Positions 36,153 through 45,573 of a stretch of 64,000 nt of DNA are shown piece by piece; position 1 is the first letter of the stretch, and each line of letters starts with the position of its first letter. Below the pieces are notes generated by a model. The model was not told the origin of the DNA, did not search any database, and saw only the letters and a program-made list of their open reading frames with translations. Both the position numbers and the translations under genes were made by a program. The stretch is from JADCCX01 sp031431475 (GTDB taxonomy: Bacteria; Pseudomonadota; Alphaproteobacteria; Rhizobiales; Beijerinckiaceae): positions 62,001 to 126,000 of the forward strand of contig JANPDL010000022.1 of the NCBI GenBank assembly GCA_031431475.1. Reading direction: 5' to 3'.

Positions 36153-37271
36153 ATGAAAGTCACTGTCGAGCAATCTGCGCTGCTGAAGTCGCTGGCCCAT
36201 GTCCATCGCATCGTCGAGCGCCGCAACACGATTCCCATTCTGTCCAACGTGCTGTTGCGCGCCGCTGGCGGCAGCCTCCAGTTGAAAGCTACGGATCTCG
36301 ACATCGAGGTGGTGGAGACATTGTCGGCGGAAGCCACGCTGGATGGCGCAATCACGGTTCCGGCCCACACGCTCTATGATATTGTGCGCAAATTGCCGGA
36401 TGGGGCGCAGGTTGCCATCGAAACCGCGATTGATGCCGGGCAGATTGTCCTGCGTTCCGGTCGCTCGCGCTTCACATTGCAGGCGCTGCCCGAGCAGGAC
36501 TTCCCGGATATGGCGGCGGGCGAGCTCTCCCACCGCTTTACGATCGCCGCGAAGGAAATGCAGCGCCTTATCGAAAAGACGCAATTCGCAATTTCCACTG
36601 AGGAAACACGCTATTATCTCAATGGCATCTACATGCACACGGTCGATACGGACGCGGGGGTCATGCTGCGCGCGGTCGCCACTGACGGGCACCGCCTTGC
36701 ACGATCCGAACTGCCAGCACCCGCAGGCGCCGCCGGCATGCCAGGCGTGATTGTGCCACGCAAGACAGTGGCCGAGGCGCTGAAGCTCGTGTCGGAGCAT
36801 GATGGCGAGATCTCGGTCGAGCTTTCGACCGCCAAGATACGCTTCGTTATCGGCAACGTGGTGCTGACCTCGAAGCTCATTGATGGCACATTCCCTGATT
36901 ACACCCGCGTTATCCCTGTCGGAAACGACAAGCGGCTGGTGGTGGAAAGGGCGGATTTCACCCGCTCCGTCGACCGTGTCTCAACGATTTCATCCGAGCG
37001 TGGTCGCGCTGTGAAACTGTCGCTCACGGATGGCAAGCTGACGCTTTCCGTCAACAATCCTGATGCCGGCAACGCCGTCGAGGAGATCGAGGTGGATTAC
37101 GATTCCGGCCCGATCGATGTGGGTTTCAACGCCCGCTATCTTCTGGACATTGCCAACCAGCTTGAGGGTGATACCGCGCTGTTCAAGATGGCTGATCCGT
37201 CTTCCCCAACCCTAATTCTGGACCGTGAAGGCTCATCCACGCTCTATGTGCTGATGCCGATGCGCGTCTGA
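36153..37271 (+). CDS. dnaN: DNA polymerase III beta clamp DnaN
   Basis: The 372-residue sliding clamp with three repeated clamp domains. MKVTVEQSALLKSL is the conserved start, and the C-terminal tail LYVLMPMRV belongs to the hydrophobic pocket that holds polymerases. The open frame begins 111 bp earlier at 36042, but the ATG at 36153 fits the family exactly. recF starts 11 bp after the stop, so the two are an operon. Confidence 0.98.
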   Translation: MKVTVEQSALLKSLAHVHRIVERRNTIPILSNVLLRAAGGSLQLKATDLDIEVVETLSAEATLDGAITVPAHTLYDIVRKLPDGAQVAIETAIDAGQIVLRSGRSRFTLQALPEQDFPDMAAGELSHRFTIAAKEMQRLIEKTQFAISTEETRYYLNGIYMHTVDTDAGVMLRAVATDGHRLARSELPAPAGAAGMPGVIVPRKTVAEALKLVSEHDGEISVELSTAKIRFVIGNVVLTSKLIDGTFPDYTRVIPVGNDKRLVVERADFTRSVDRVSTISSERGRAVKLSLTDGKLTLSVNNPDAGNAVEEIEVDYDSGPIDVGFNARYLLDIANQLEGDTALFKMADPSSPTLILDREGSSTLYVLMPMRV

Positions 37272-37282
37272 CCGGGGAGATC

Positions 37283-38398
37283 ATGACAGCCGTCCGGCGT
37301 CTGGTTCTCTCCGATTTTCGCAACTATCCGACGCTCGATCTTGCGGTTGATGTGCCGATGGTGGCGCTGGTCGGTGAAAACGGCGTTGGCAAGACCAATA
37401 TCCTCGAAGCCTTGTCGCTATTCTCACCCGGGCGCGGGTTGCGGCGGGCGGATTTTGGCGAAGTCATCCGACAGGGCGCGGCGCATGGCTTTGCAGCTTC
37501 CGCCGAGATCGGGGGGGCCTTGGGAAATGTGCAGCTTGGGTCTGGATATGAACCGGGTGCTGATGGTGGCCGCCGCTGCCGTATTGATCGTGAGCCCGTC
37601 AGTTCGGCCACGGCTTTTGCCGATCATTGCCGTATCATCTGGCTGACACCGGACAATGACGGGCTGTTTCGCGGTCCCGCCGGAGATCGCCGCCGGTTTC
37701 TGGACCGTCTCGTGCTGGCCGTGGACAGCAGCCATGGAACGCGGGTGAATGCGCTGGACAAGGCGCTACGTTCGCGCAATCGCCTTCTCGAAGACGCCAA
37801 ACCAGATGTGCAATGGCTCGACGCCGTAGAACGCGAGGTCGCCGAAACCGCCATTGCCGTGGCTGCCGCGCGCCGGGAGACCGTGACCAGACTTCGTGGC
37901 GTGATCGACGCGGAGCATGATCCGGAATCGCCTTTCCCCTTTGCCATGCTGTCACTGGAGGGTGATCTCGAGCAAGTGCTGGACGATGCGACCGCGCTTG
38001 CCGCCGAGGACTGGTATCGCCAGACCTTGCGGGATAATCGCTGGCGCGATCAGGCGGCGGGACGCACCTTGATCGGACCCAACACCTCCGATCTGGTGGT
38101 GCGCCATGGCCCCAAGGACATGCCCGCCGAACGCTCCTCGACGGGCGAGCAGAAAGCCCTGTTGATCGGACTGATCCTCGCGCACGCACGTCTGGTGCAG
38201 CAGATGTCCGGCATGGCTCCTCTGGTTCTTCTTGACGAGGTGGCAGCACATCTCGATCCGCGCCGCCGGGAAGCGCTGTATCAGCGGCTGGCAGGACTTG
38301 GTAGCCAGGTCTGGATGACGGGGACGGACCGGTCTCTTTTCGATACGATGCCGCTGGAATCCGTGCTCCTGACCGTGCAGAAGGGCCAAGTTGGATAA
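37283..38398 (+). CDS. recF: DNA replication and repair protein RecF
   Basis: A 371-residue SMC-like ATPase that helps load RecA at gaps. Walker A GENGVGKTN lies at about 32-40, the signature region is STGEQKALLIG and Walker B is LVLLDEVAAHLD. N-terminal RLVLSDFRNYPTLDL is typical. It is the last of dnaA-dnaN-recF. gyrB, which often follows, is absent; a type I secretion ABC gene comes next after 158 bp. Confidence 0.97.
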   Translation: MTAVRRLVLSDFRNYPTLDLAVDVPMVALVGENGVGKTNILEALSLFSPGRGLRRADFGEVIRQGAAHGFAASAEIGGALGNVQLGSGYEPGADGGRRCRIDREPVSSATAFADHCRIIWLTPDNDGLFRGPAGDRRRFLDRLVLAVDSSHGTRVNALDKALRSRNRLLEDAKPDVQWLDAVEREVAETAIAVAAARRETVTRLRGVIDAEHDPESPFPFAMLSLEGDLEQVLDDATALAAEDWYRQTLRDNRWRDQAAGRTLIGPNTSDLVVRHGPKDMPAERSSTGEQKALLIGLILAHARLVQQMSGMAPLVLLDEVAAHLDPRRREALYQRLAGLGSQVWMTGTDRSLFDTMPLESVLLTVQKGQVG

Positions 38399-38556
38399 GA
38401 CCGTGCTGGTCAAGCGGGTTGGGATCAAGGCTTAATGGAAATTTGACTCCAGTTGTGCCACTGTGCCGCAACAATAGGGGCGCGGTGCACAATCGCCGGA
38501 CTTTATTCCAGAACAGAATTCTTTTTTCGGGCCTTGAGGCCCATTCGGGGCGACCC

Positions 38557-40395
38557 ATGACAAGACCCGGCCAGCAAAAGCGTTTGGCTTCCGAGCAATT
38601 GAAGACGTTGCGCCCGTCATTCCTCGGCATTGGTGCATTCTCGGGCTGCATCAACCTCTTGATGCTCACCGGTTCCATCTACATGCTGCAGGTCTATGAC
38701 CGCGTCCTGACCAGCCGCAGCGTTCCCACGCTGATCGGTATTTCGCTGATCGTGCTGGTGGCTTTCGTATTGCAGGGTTTTCTCGATACGATCCGCACGC
38801 GCATGCTGGCGCGGACTGGCGCTCAGTTCGACGAGGCGCTTTCTCCAACCATCTTCGACATGATGCGCAAGCTGCCGCTCAAGGGCGCGCGCAGCGATCA
38901 GTCCATGCAAGGCGTTCGTGATCTGGACACAGTTCGCAGTTTTCTGGGTGGCATGGGTCCGACAGCGTTCTTCGACATGCCTTTCATGCCGATTTTTTTC
39001 ATCGGCTGCTTCCTGCTGCATCCTTATCTGGGTTTGCTGGCCCTTATCGGCGGCGTTGTCATCATCGGCCTGACTTTGTGGACCGAACACTTGACCAAGA
39101 AGGGCACGCTGGCGCTGACCTCAGCCGGGGCCGAGCGCATGATGCTGGCGGAAGCCAGCCGCCGCAACGCGGAAGCTCTTCAGGCCATGGGCATGGGAGG
39201 CGTGTTCCGCGAGCGTTGGCGCAAGGTGAATGACCGTTTCGTCAGCACGCAGCTTTCGGTCTCCGACGCCAGCAACAGCATCGGTTCCGCCGCAAAAATC
39301 TTCCGCATGGCGTTCCAGTCCGCGGTGCTGGGTTTTGGTGCCTGGCTCGTGATCCAGCAGCAGATGACGCCGGGTGCGATGATTGCGGCCTCGATCCTGA
39401 CCTCACGGGCACTGGCCCCGATCGAGACGGCAGTTGCGCACTGGAAGGGTTTCGTGGCGTCCCGCCAGTCCATCGGGCGGCTTAACGATCTGCTGGCCCA
39501 TGCTGCTGCCGAGCCGGAACGCACTGTATTGCCCGCACCGCATATCCAGTTCACGGCGGATGATGTGGCCGTCGGCATTCCCGGTCGCCAGACACCCATC
39601 GTGGTCGGTGCCAGTCTTGTGCTGAAGGCCGGCGAAGGACTCCTGCTCATCGGCCCGAGCGGCAGCGGCAAATCCACACTGGTGCGTACATTGGCCGGTG
39701 TCTGGCCACTGATGCGGGGCAGCGTGCGTCTTGATGGCGCGGCGCTGGACCAATGGGATCCCGAACAGCTGGGCAGCCATGTCGGCTACATGCCGCAGGA
39801 TGTGGAGCTGTTCGAGGGAACAATTGCCGAAAATATCGCGCGTTTCAATCCGGATGTGAAGGACGAGGAGATCGTGGCCGCTGCGCAAGCCGCCGGGGCG
39901 CATGACATGATCCTCAAATTTACTGGCGGCTATGACACAAAGCTCGGTGAATCCGGCATGACGCTCTCAGGCGGGCAGCGCCAGCGCGTCGGTCTGGCCC
40001 GCGCCATGTTCCGCGATCCGTTCCTGCTGATCCTGGACGAACCGAATTCCAACCTCGATGCCGATGGTGAAACAGCGCTTGTGCATGCGGTTTCCGCCAT
40101 TCGCGAGCGCGGTGGTGTCGTGATCATCGTGTCGCACAAGACAAGTCTGCTCAATGTGATGGATTATGTCGGTCGTGTGCATGAAGGCCGGTTGCAGGTC
40201 GTGACGCGCGACGAATATCGCCAGAACATGGTGAAGGCCGCACAGGCGGCCCAGCCTCCGATGGCACAGTCTCCTTCGGCACCGCATCCCTTTGGTGCCG
40301 CGCCATCAAAACGCGACAATCTGCAACAACCACTCGCGCTTCTGCGTGCCGGGGCAACCCCCGGCGGGCAGACCGCTGCGGGCAAGGACAGCTGA
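38557..40395 (+). CDS. Type I secretion system ABC transporter (PrsD/PrtD family)
   Basis: A 612-residue fusion of a six-helix membrane domain (about 25-300) and an ABC ATPase. Walker A is GPSGSGKST (about 367), signature LSGGQRQR and Walker B LILDEPNS. There is no C39 peptidase domain, so it is of the PrtD/PrsD type that exports RTX-like proteins or proteases. Its C-terminal ~60 residues are Ala/Pro-rich. The start is the ATG at 38557 (MTRPGQQKRL); the frame is open further up without homology. The partner adaptor starts 2 bp after the stop. No substrate or outer-membrane TolC gene is nearby. Confidence 0.92.
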   Translation: MTRPGQQKRLASEQLKTLRPSFLGIGAFSGCINLLMLTGSIYMLQVYDRVLTSRSVPTLIGISLIVLVAFVLQGFLDTIRTRMLARTGAQFDEALSPTIFDMMRKLPLKGARSDQSMQGVRDLDTVRSFLGGMGPTAFFDMPFMPIFFIGCFLLHPYLGLLALIGGVVIIGLTLWTEHLTKKGTLALTSAGAERMMLAEASRRNAEALQAMGMGGVFRERWRKVNDRFVSTQLSVSDASNSIGSAAKIFRMAFQSAVLGFGAWLVIQQQMTPGAMIAASILTSRALAPIETAVAHWKGFVASRQSIGRLNDLLAHAAAEPERTVLPAPHIQFTADDVAVGIPGRQTPIVVGASLVLKAGEGLLLIGPSGSGKSTLVRTLAGVWPLMRGSVRLDGAALDQWDPEQLGSHVGYMPQDVELFEGTIAENIARFNPDVKDEEIVAAAQAAGAHDMILKFTGGYDTKLGESGMTLSGGQRQRVGLARAMFRDPFLLILDEPNSNLDADGETALVHAVSAIRERGGVVIIVSHKTSLLNVMDYVGRVHEGRLQVVTRDEYRQNMVKAAQAAQPPMAQSPSAPHPFGAAPSKRDNLQQPLALLRAGATPGGQTAAGKDS

Positions 40396-40397
40396 TC

Positions 40398-41708
40398 ATG
40401 CACCCTGACAAGAAGCCTTCGGCTTATTCCGCCTCCATGCGGCGGGCCTTTCTGGCAGGCGTCTCGGCGCTCGGGCTTTTCGGTGGCACGATTGGTCTGT
40501 GGGCCGCAGTGTCTCCCCTGTCCGGCGCTGTGGTCGCGCCCGGCCAGTTCGTGGTCGATACCAACATCAAGAAGATCCAGCACCAGACCGGAGGTATCGT
40601 CGCGGTGCTGCCGGTTCGTGAGGGACAGCGCGTCAAGGCGGGCGATCTTGTGCTGCAGCTCGACGAGACGCTGACGCGCGCCAACCTGCAGGTCATCGTC
40701 AAGCAGCTCGACGAGATCATGGCCCGCCAGTCCAGGCTGGAAGCCGAACGCAATGGCGGCGATATGGTACTGGCTCCCGAGCTTCAGGCCCGCATGAGCG
40801 TACCCGATGTGGCGAAATCGGTTGCCGATGAAGCCCGCCTGCTCGAAACCCGCCGCTCGCAACGCGATGGCCAAAAACAGCAGCTGGGCAAGCGGGTCGA
40901 GCAGCTGGGCGAGGAAATCTCGGGAATTCAGGCCCAGGTTATCTCCCGCGACGAGCAGATACGGCTTCTCAAGCTGGAGCTTGGCGGCCTGCGTGACCTC
41001 TTCAAGAGCAATCTCGTCCCGATGACCCGCATCATGCCGGTGGAGCGCGAAGCCGCCAATATGCTGGGCCAGAAGGGGCAACTGGTCGCGCAGAGGGCGC
41101 AAACCGAAGGCAAGATTTCTGAAATCCGCGTCCAGCTGTTGCAACTCGACATCGATATGCAGACCGAAACAGGCAAGGAATTGCGTGAGTTGCAGGCCAA
41201 GAGCGCCGAGCTGCAAGAGCGGCGCGTGGCTGCCGAGGACCAATTGAAGCGCGTCGATATCCGCTCGCCTATCGACGGCTATGTGCACCAGCTCAACGTG
41301 CATACCATCGGCGGTGTGATTTCGCCCGCCGAGCCCGCCATGCTCATCGTGCCATTCAATGATGAACTGCAGATCGAGGCGCGGGTAGCGCCCACCGATA
41401 TCGACCAGCTTTTTGTCGGACAGAAGGGTGTTGTGAAAGTGCAGGCGGGCAACCAGCGGGCTACGCCGGAGATCGCCGGCACCGTCTCGCGCATCGCTGC
41501 CGATGTCACCCGCGAGCAGCAGACCGGGCAGGTCTATTATCTCATCCGCCTGTCGCTTCCTGCGGAGGAGGTGGCGAAGCTGGGTGATCTCAAGATCATG
41601 TCCGGCATGCAGACGGAAACCTATATCCAGACCTCGGAGCGCACACCATTCCAGTACATCATCAAGCCGCTGAAAGATCAGTTCAACCGCGCCTTCCGCG
41701 AGCGGTGA
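40398..41708 (+). CDS. Type I secretion periplasmic adaptor (HlyD family)
   Basis: A 436-residue HlyD/PrsE-type membrane fusion protein. There is one N-terminal transmembrane helix (about 12-35), a lipoyl-like hairpin (GIVAVLPVREGQRVKAGDLVLQLD, shown here split by structure around 70-90), a long coiled coil (about 100-285) rich in E/Q/R, and a beta-barrel end with IRSPIDGYVHQL. It links the ABC protein to TolC. Translation is likely coupled to the upstream ABC gene (2-bp gap). Confidence 0.93.
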   Translation: MHPDKKPSAYSASMRRAFLAGVSALGLFGGTIGLWAAVSPLSGAVVAPGQFVVDTNIKKIQHQTGGIVAVLPVREGQRVKAGDLVLQLDETLTRANLQVIVKQLDEIMARQSRLEAERNGGDMVLAPELQARMSVPDVAKSVADEARLLETRRSQRDGQKQQLGKRVEQLGEEISGIQAQVISRDEQIRLLKLELGGLRDLFKSNLVPMTRIMPVEREAANMLGQKGQLVAQRAQTEGKISEIRVQLLQLDIDMQTETGKELRELQAKSAELQERRVAAEDQLKRVDIRSPIDGYVHQLNVHTIGGVISPAEPAMLIVPFNDELQIEARVAPTDIDQLFVGQKGVVKVQAGNQRATPEIAGTVSRIAADVTREQQTGQVYYLIRLSLPAEEVAKLGDLKIMSGMQTETYIQTSERTPFQYIIKPLKDQFNRAFRER

Positions 41709-41772
41709 TCGCAGAACGGTGATTTCGCGCCGCATTGCAAGTTCCGGCCTGACGCCCTAATTCAGTCGTGAC

Positions 41773-42510
41773 ATGACCGATGCCCTCTACAGCCTCGCCA
41801 ACCCGCAGCGCTTCAGCCGCTGGGCTGACCGCCTGCTGCCCTGGTTGGCGGCGGCCACCGTCATCGCTCTCCTGATCGGCCAGTACGGCGCGTGGTTCGT
41901 AGCCCCGCCGGATTACCAACAGGGCGAGACGATCCGCATCAAATACGTGCATGTGCCTGCGGCGTGGATGGCGATGTTCGCCTGGATCATGATGTCGGCT
42001 TCCGCGCTGGGTACGCTGATTTTCCGTCATCCTTTGGCCGATGTGGCGCAGAAGGCAGCCGCTCCCATCGGAGCAGCGTTCTGCACCGTGTGCCTGATCA
42101 CCGGATCGCTCTGGGGCAAGCCGATGTGGGGGACGTGGTGGGTCTGGGATGCGCGCCTTACATCGATGCTGGTGCTGCTGCTGATGTATTTCGGCGTGAT
42201 GGCCCTGTGGCGCGCCATCGATGATCAGGGACAGGCTGCGAAGGCCGTATCCATCGTCACGCTGGTGGGGGCCATCAATATCCCGATCATCAAGTTTTCG
42301 GTCGAATGGTGGAACACGCTGCACCAGCCGGCCTCGGTTCTGCGTCTGGACGGCCCGACGATTCATTCTTCCATGCTTTGGCCGCTGCTGGTGATGGGAC
42401 TGGCGGCTGCGCTGTTGTTCACGACACTGATGGTCCTGCGCATGAGGACAGAGCTGATGGAGCGGCGGCTGCGGCGGCTGGCCATGAATGCAGCGCGGGA
42501 GAGCATCTAG
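41773..42510 (+). CDS. ccmC: Haem exporter protein CcmC
   Basis: A 245-residue six-helix membrane protein of cytochrome c maturation system I, which loads haem onto CcmE. The tryptophan-rich haem-handling segment WGTWWVWDARLTSML is near 118-132, and conserved histidines are in KYVHVPAAWMA and ETLHQPASV-like positions (NTLHQPASV). The stop shares one base with the ccmD GTG. ccmA and ccmB, normally directly upstream, are absent: a type I secretion adaptor is there instead. Confidence 0.95.
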   Translation: MTDALYSLANPQRFSRWADRLLPWLAAATVIALLIGQYGAWFVAPPDYQQGETIRIKYVHVPAAWMAMFAWIMMSASALGTLIFRHPLADVAQKAAAPIGAAFCTVCLITGSLWGKPMWGTWWVWDARLTSMLVLLLMYFGVMALWRAIDDQGQAAKAVSIVTLVGAINIPIIKFSVEWWNTLHQPASVLRLDGPTIHSSMLWPLLVMGLAAALLFTTLMVLRMRTELMERRLRRLAMNAARESI

Positions 42511-42671
42511 TGCAACAACTGCTAGACCAGTTAGGCAAGAACAGCGGCTTCATCCTCACGAGCTACGGGGTGACGATCCTGATCATCGGCGGGTTCGTCT
42601 GGCATTGCATACAGCGTTACGCTGACGCAAAGCGGCGGTTTACCGAAAAGCTGGGCCCTGACAATGGCTGA
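42510..42671 (+). CDS. ccmD: Haem exporter accessory protein CcmD
   Basis: A 53-residue bitopic membrane protein starting from the GTG at 42510, in the TAGTG junction with ccmC. One membrane helix (FILTSYGVTILIIGGFVW, about 15-32) is followed by a charged cytoplasmic tail RYADAKRRF. That is the CcmD pattern, which helps release holo-CcmE from CcmABC. The stop overlaps the ccmG start by 8 bp. Confidence 0.9.
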   Translation: MQQLLDQLGKNSGFILTSYGVTILIIGGFVWHCIQRYADAKRRFTEKLGPDNG

Positions 42672-43224
42672 GGCCGCACCTGCGCCGCGCAGGTCTTTTC
42701 TTGTCATGCTGCCGCTCCTCATTTTTGGTTGCATGGCGGCATTATTCCTTACCGGTCTCTTTGGCGGCAGCGGTAACCGCCTGCCCTCGACCATGATCGG
42801 TCGTACCGCACCGGATGTTGCGTTACCTGCATTGGAAGGCGCTGCTGTTTCAGGCTTCGGCAAGGCTGATCTCGCTTCTGGTCGCGTCACGCTCGTGAAT
42901 GTTTTCGCGTCATGGTGCGCGCCTTGCCACGCCGAGCATCCTTTGCTGATGGAACTGGCGAAGGACAACCGGTTCCGTATTGTTGGTATCAACCAGAAAG
43001 ATACGCCCGAAAACGCCCGCCGCTTTCTGGGCGCTAAGGGCAATCCCTATGCCGCTGTCGGTGTCGACCCCAATGGCCGGGCCTCCATCGAATGGGGTGT
43101 GTACGGCGTGCCGGAGACGTTCGTGGTGAAGGGCGATGGCATCATCGCGCACAAGCTGGTTGGACCGCTGACCGAGGCCAATCTCGCGGGGTTCAAGGCC
43201 GAGATCGATAAGGCGCTGAGATAG
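42664..43224 (+). CDS. ccmG: Thiol:disulfide interchange protein CcmG/DsbE
   Basis: A 186-residue membrane-anchored thioredoxin. The N-terminal helix (about 11-33) is followed by a periplasmic domain with the redox motif WCAPC (84-88) and the cis-proline turn GVYGVPETFVV. It reduces apocytochrome c or CcmH before haem attachment. It overlaps ccmD by 8 bp, which indicates translational coupling. CcmE, CcmF and CcmH are not in the window. Confidence 0.95.
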   Translation: MAEAAPAPRRSFLVMLPLLIFGCMAALFLTGLFGGSGNRLPSTMIGRTAPDVALPALEGAAVSGFGKADLASGRVTLVNVFASWCAPCHAEHPLLMELAKDNRFRIVGINQKDTPENARRFLGAKGNPYAAVGVDPNGRASIEWGVYGVPETFVVKGDGIIAHKLVGPLTEANLAGFKAEIDKALR

Positions 43225-43228
43225 ATCC

Positions 43229-43756
43229 ATGACCGGGCAGGAGCGCTTTCGCTGGTCCGTCTGGCCTATCTGCGTGGGCTGGTTACTGGCGTTCTGGCTG
43301 GCCTGGCACGGGGCGAGCGATCTCTCGCTCCTGTTGAAGGGCAAGATGATTTTCCGGGGGTTTGTCTTCGGCTTTCTGGAAAACCTGCCGGTTACGGCTC
43401 ATATCGGCCTCGCCATCGCACAGATCGCCTTGCTGGCGCTGGCCTTGCCATCCCTCATCGGCTTCATCACGCGCCGCACCTTGCTGGCCATCGGCGATAC
43501 CGGCCTCTCCTTCGACCGCTGGATCGGCTGGCGGCGCATCGAATGGGCGGACATTGTGAGGCTTGAGTTTTCCTTCGGCGATGCGGTGTTTTCCTTGCGC
43601 GAGAACGGCAAACTCACATCGCTGCGCTTCCGGCCCTGGACGATTGGTCTGGACTCGGAGGGATTCCTGGCCCTTGTCGAGCGACACCAGCCACGCCTGA
43701 CACCGGATGAGGACGAAGGTCAGCCCTGGGGGCGTTCGTCTTCGTTCAATGCGTAG
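43229..43756 (+). CDS. Two-helix membrane protein of unknown function
   Basis: 175 residues. Two or three hydrophobic stretches (about 10-30 and 55-82) are followed by a soluble C-terminal domain with alternating hydrophobic and charged residues (RRIEWADIVRLEFSF), which recalls PH-like domains of small bacterial membrane proteins; that likeness is tentative. It starts 4 bp after ccmG, so it is probably the last gene of the ccm transcript. Its final 37 bp overlap the convergent yciB gene. I do not recognise the family. Confidence 0.65.
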   Translation: MTGQERFRWSVWPICVGWLLAFWLAWHGASDLSLLLKGKMIFRGFVFGFLENLPVTAHIGLAIAQIALLALALPSLIGFITRRTLLAIGDTGLSFDRWIGWRRIEWADIVRLEFSFGDAVFSLRENGKLTSLRFRPWTIGLDSEGFLALVERHQPRLTPDEDEGQPWGRSSSFNA

Positions 43757-44385
43757 CGCTGCAAGATACCGACCTGGGACATGGCGAAGACGATGGTCAG
43801 CGGCATCACACCCCAGACCTTGAAGGCCACCCAGAAATCGGTCGAGAACATGCGCCAGACGATCTCGTTGATCACCGCTAGCACGAAGAAGAACACGCCC
43901 CAGCGGAAGGTCAGTTTCTTCCATCCCTCCTGCGTCAGGCTGAACACGCTGTCCAGCACATAAGGCAGCAGCGGACGGCCCATGGCGAGGCCACCCAGCA
44001 GCACCGCACCAAACAGCGAATTCACAATGGTCGGCTTCAGCTTGATGAAGATATCATCGTGCAGCCACAAGGTCAGCCCGCCGAAGACCAGCACCACCGC
44101 CCCTGAAACCAGCGGCATGATCGGCAGCTTCTTCAGCAAAACCATGGTCAGCACCAGCGAGATCAGCATAGCGATCATGAAGGCGGCGGTGGCTACGAAG
44201 ATGCCGCTCTGCGGGCCGTCGATCAGCGTTGCAGGCAGGAACGTCCGCAGCAGGGGGCGGAACAGGTCCGGCTTGTTGTTGGACAGGAAGAACACCATCA
44301 GCGGCCCCATCTCGAGCGCGAGCTTGAGCAGCGCGTTCTCGGGGGGCTTGGGTGTATCAGAAACAGGGGGAAGGTGCAGGCTCAT
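43720..44385 (-). CDS. yciB: Inner-membrane septation protein YciB (IspZ family)
   Basis: A 221-residue polytopic membrane protein of the IspZ/YciB family, linked to cell envelope synthesis and septation. It has five or six hydrophobic helices, with the typical ALEMGPLMVFFLSNNKPD region near 25-42 and the block WGVFFFVLAVINEIVWR near 165. The frame is open upstream to 44448; the ATG at 44385 (MSLHLPPVSD) is preferred. It is convergent with and overlaps the unknown membrane gene. Confidence 0.9.
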   Translation of the reverse strand: MSLHLPPVSDTPKPPENALLKLALEMGPLMVFFLSNNKPDLFRPLLRTFLPATLIDGPQSGIFVATAAFMIAMLISLVLTMVLLKKLPIMPLVSGAVVLVFGGLTLWLHDDIFIKLKPTIVNSLFGAVLLGGLAMGRPLLPYVLDSVFSLTQEGWKKLTFRWGVFFFVLAVINEIVWRMFSTDFWVAFKVWGVMPLTIVFAMSQVGILQRYALNEDERPQG

Positions 44386-44416
44386 GGCTGATCGATATAG
44401 CGCTGATTGCGGTGAA

Positions 44417-45226
44417 TCATAGCCGTTTGATGGATGTAACCGGACCAAAACTCTTTTCTAGAATCCTGGCGGCCGCCTCCCGCAGCGGTTCGCTCATCAC
44501 CATCATGTGATGTCCGTTGGCATGCAGCAGGGTCTGGGCATCGCGCATCACGCTGCAATGGCCCTTCCAGAATACGGCATCGCCGCGCCTCAGACCGGAG
44601 AGTTCCGGCGTCACCGGCAGGGTTTGCGGAAAGAACCTTTCCAGCATGTCGCTGTCACGCGGTGCCGCGATTCCTGCCTCGTGCAGGGCGGTTTGCAGCA
44701 GGCCCGAGCAATCGAGTCCAACGCTGGTGCGCCCACCCCAGAGGTAAGGCGTACCCATATAGGTCTCTGCAACGCTGACAAAATCGACTGCAGGATTTGT
44801 CACTGGCATAATGTGCGCGGCATAGACATACCCGCCCCGGTCGAGCACGGCGAAATCCTTCTCGAAGCGTGTCACCGAGAGTTGCGCGCCCTGCGGGGCC
44901 AGAACCGGATCAGGCACCTTGATGCTAGGACCTGAATAGACATAGCTGCGCAGCACACTGACGCGGTGCGTCGCCGGAGCCCCCGCGGGCTCAAGGCTGA
45001 CCGAGGGAAGCCAGCCCACATAGCCGTCGCGCGTGGCTTGCACGTAGCTCCAGCCCTCCATCTCGTCGAAGAGGGTGACTGCTTCCCCGAAGATCACTTC
45101 GGTATCGATGCCCGCATCCGTGCCAGGTCGTGGCCGCAGCGCCGTTATGCCAGAGGCCAGCCGCATGGGTTTGCCTCTGGTTCCGGCGGGGACTTCAGGC
45201 GTCAGGCGGGTGTCCGGGGCGCTCAC
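44417..45226 (-). CDS. NlpC/P60 family peptidase with SH3-like domain
   Basis: A 269-residue probable gamma-D-glutamyl-L-diamino acid endopeptidase. There is a bacterial SH3-like part (about 25-135, EGWSYVQATRDGYVGWLP) and a C-terminal NlpC/P60 domain with catalytic C173 in GLDCSGLLQTALHEAG and histidines H223 and H236 or nearby. There is no clear signal peptide, so it may act in the cytoplasm on recycled muropeptides. The GTG start overlaps the MarR stop (GTGA), so the regulator and enzyme are co-transcribed. Confidence 0.9.
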   Translation of the reverse strand: MSAPDTRLTPEVPAGTRGKPMRLASGITALRPRPGTDAGIDTEVIFGEAVTLFDEMEGWSYVQATRDGYVGWLPSVSLEPAGAPATHRVSVLRSYVYSGPSIKVPDPVLAPQGAQLSVTRFEKDFAVLDRGGYVYAAHIMPVTNPAVDFVSVAETYMGTPYLWGGRTSVGLDCSGLLQTALHEAGIAAPRDSDMLERFFPQTLPVTPELSGLRRGDAVFWKGHCSVMRDAQTLLHANGHHMMVMSEPLREAAARILEKSFGPVTSIKRL

Positions 45227-45573
45227 AGGTGCAGTTCTCTGGCGTTGGTAATCACGAGATCGCCCAGCTTTTCCAGATAAAGCGCGCCTTGCACAGTCCT
45301 TTGCACGATGACATTGCGACGATCCGCCGGATCGCGCCGCCTCGCAACGAGATCCTTCTCGCCCATGGCATCGAGCGCGCGGGTGATGACGGGCTTGGTG
45401 ACATTGAGCTTGGCAGCAAGGCCGCGCACGGTATGCGGCGGCAAGTCCATGTAGATCGTCAGCAGGATGGCGAGCTGCCGATTGGACAGGTCTACGCCGC
45501 CCTCGCGCACCTGGGCGAGGGACACATCGTGCAGCAGGCGCAGGGCCTGTGAATGGCTGAACTCAACCGACAT
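45223..45573 (-). CDS. MarR-type winged-helix regulator
   Basis: A 116-residue protein with the MarR helix-turn-helix and wing: TVRGLAAKLNVTKPVITRALDAMGEKDLVARRRDPADRR. It is shorter than most MarR proteins and lacks much of the dimerisation helix pair, which may affect ligand sensing. It is translationally coupled to the NlpC/P60 gene downstream. Its upstream region is filled with a repeat element. Confidence 0.85.
   Translation of the reverse strand: MSVEFSHSQALRLLHDVSLAQVREGGVDLSNRQLAILLTIYMDLPPHTVRGLAAKLNVTKPVITRALDAMGEKDLVARRRDPADRRNVIVQRTVQGALYLEKLGDLVITNARELHL

Noticed and set aside
40164..41735. 523-codon open frame antisense to the HlyD gene
   Set aside because: It is a shadow of a GC-rich gene; the forward frame has clear family motifs.
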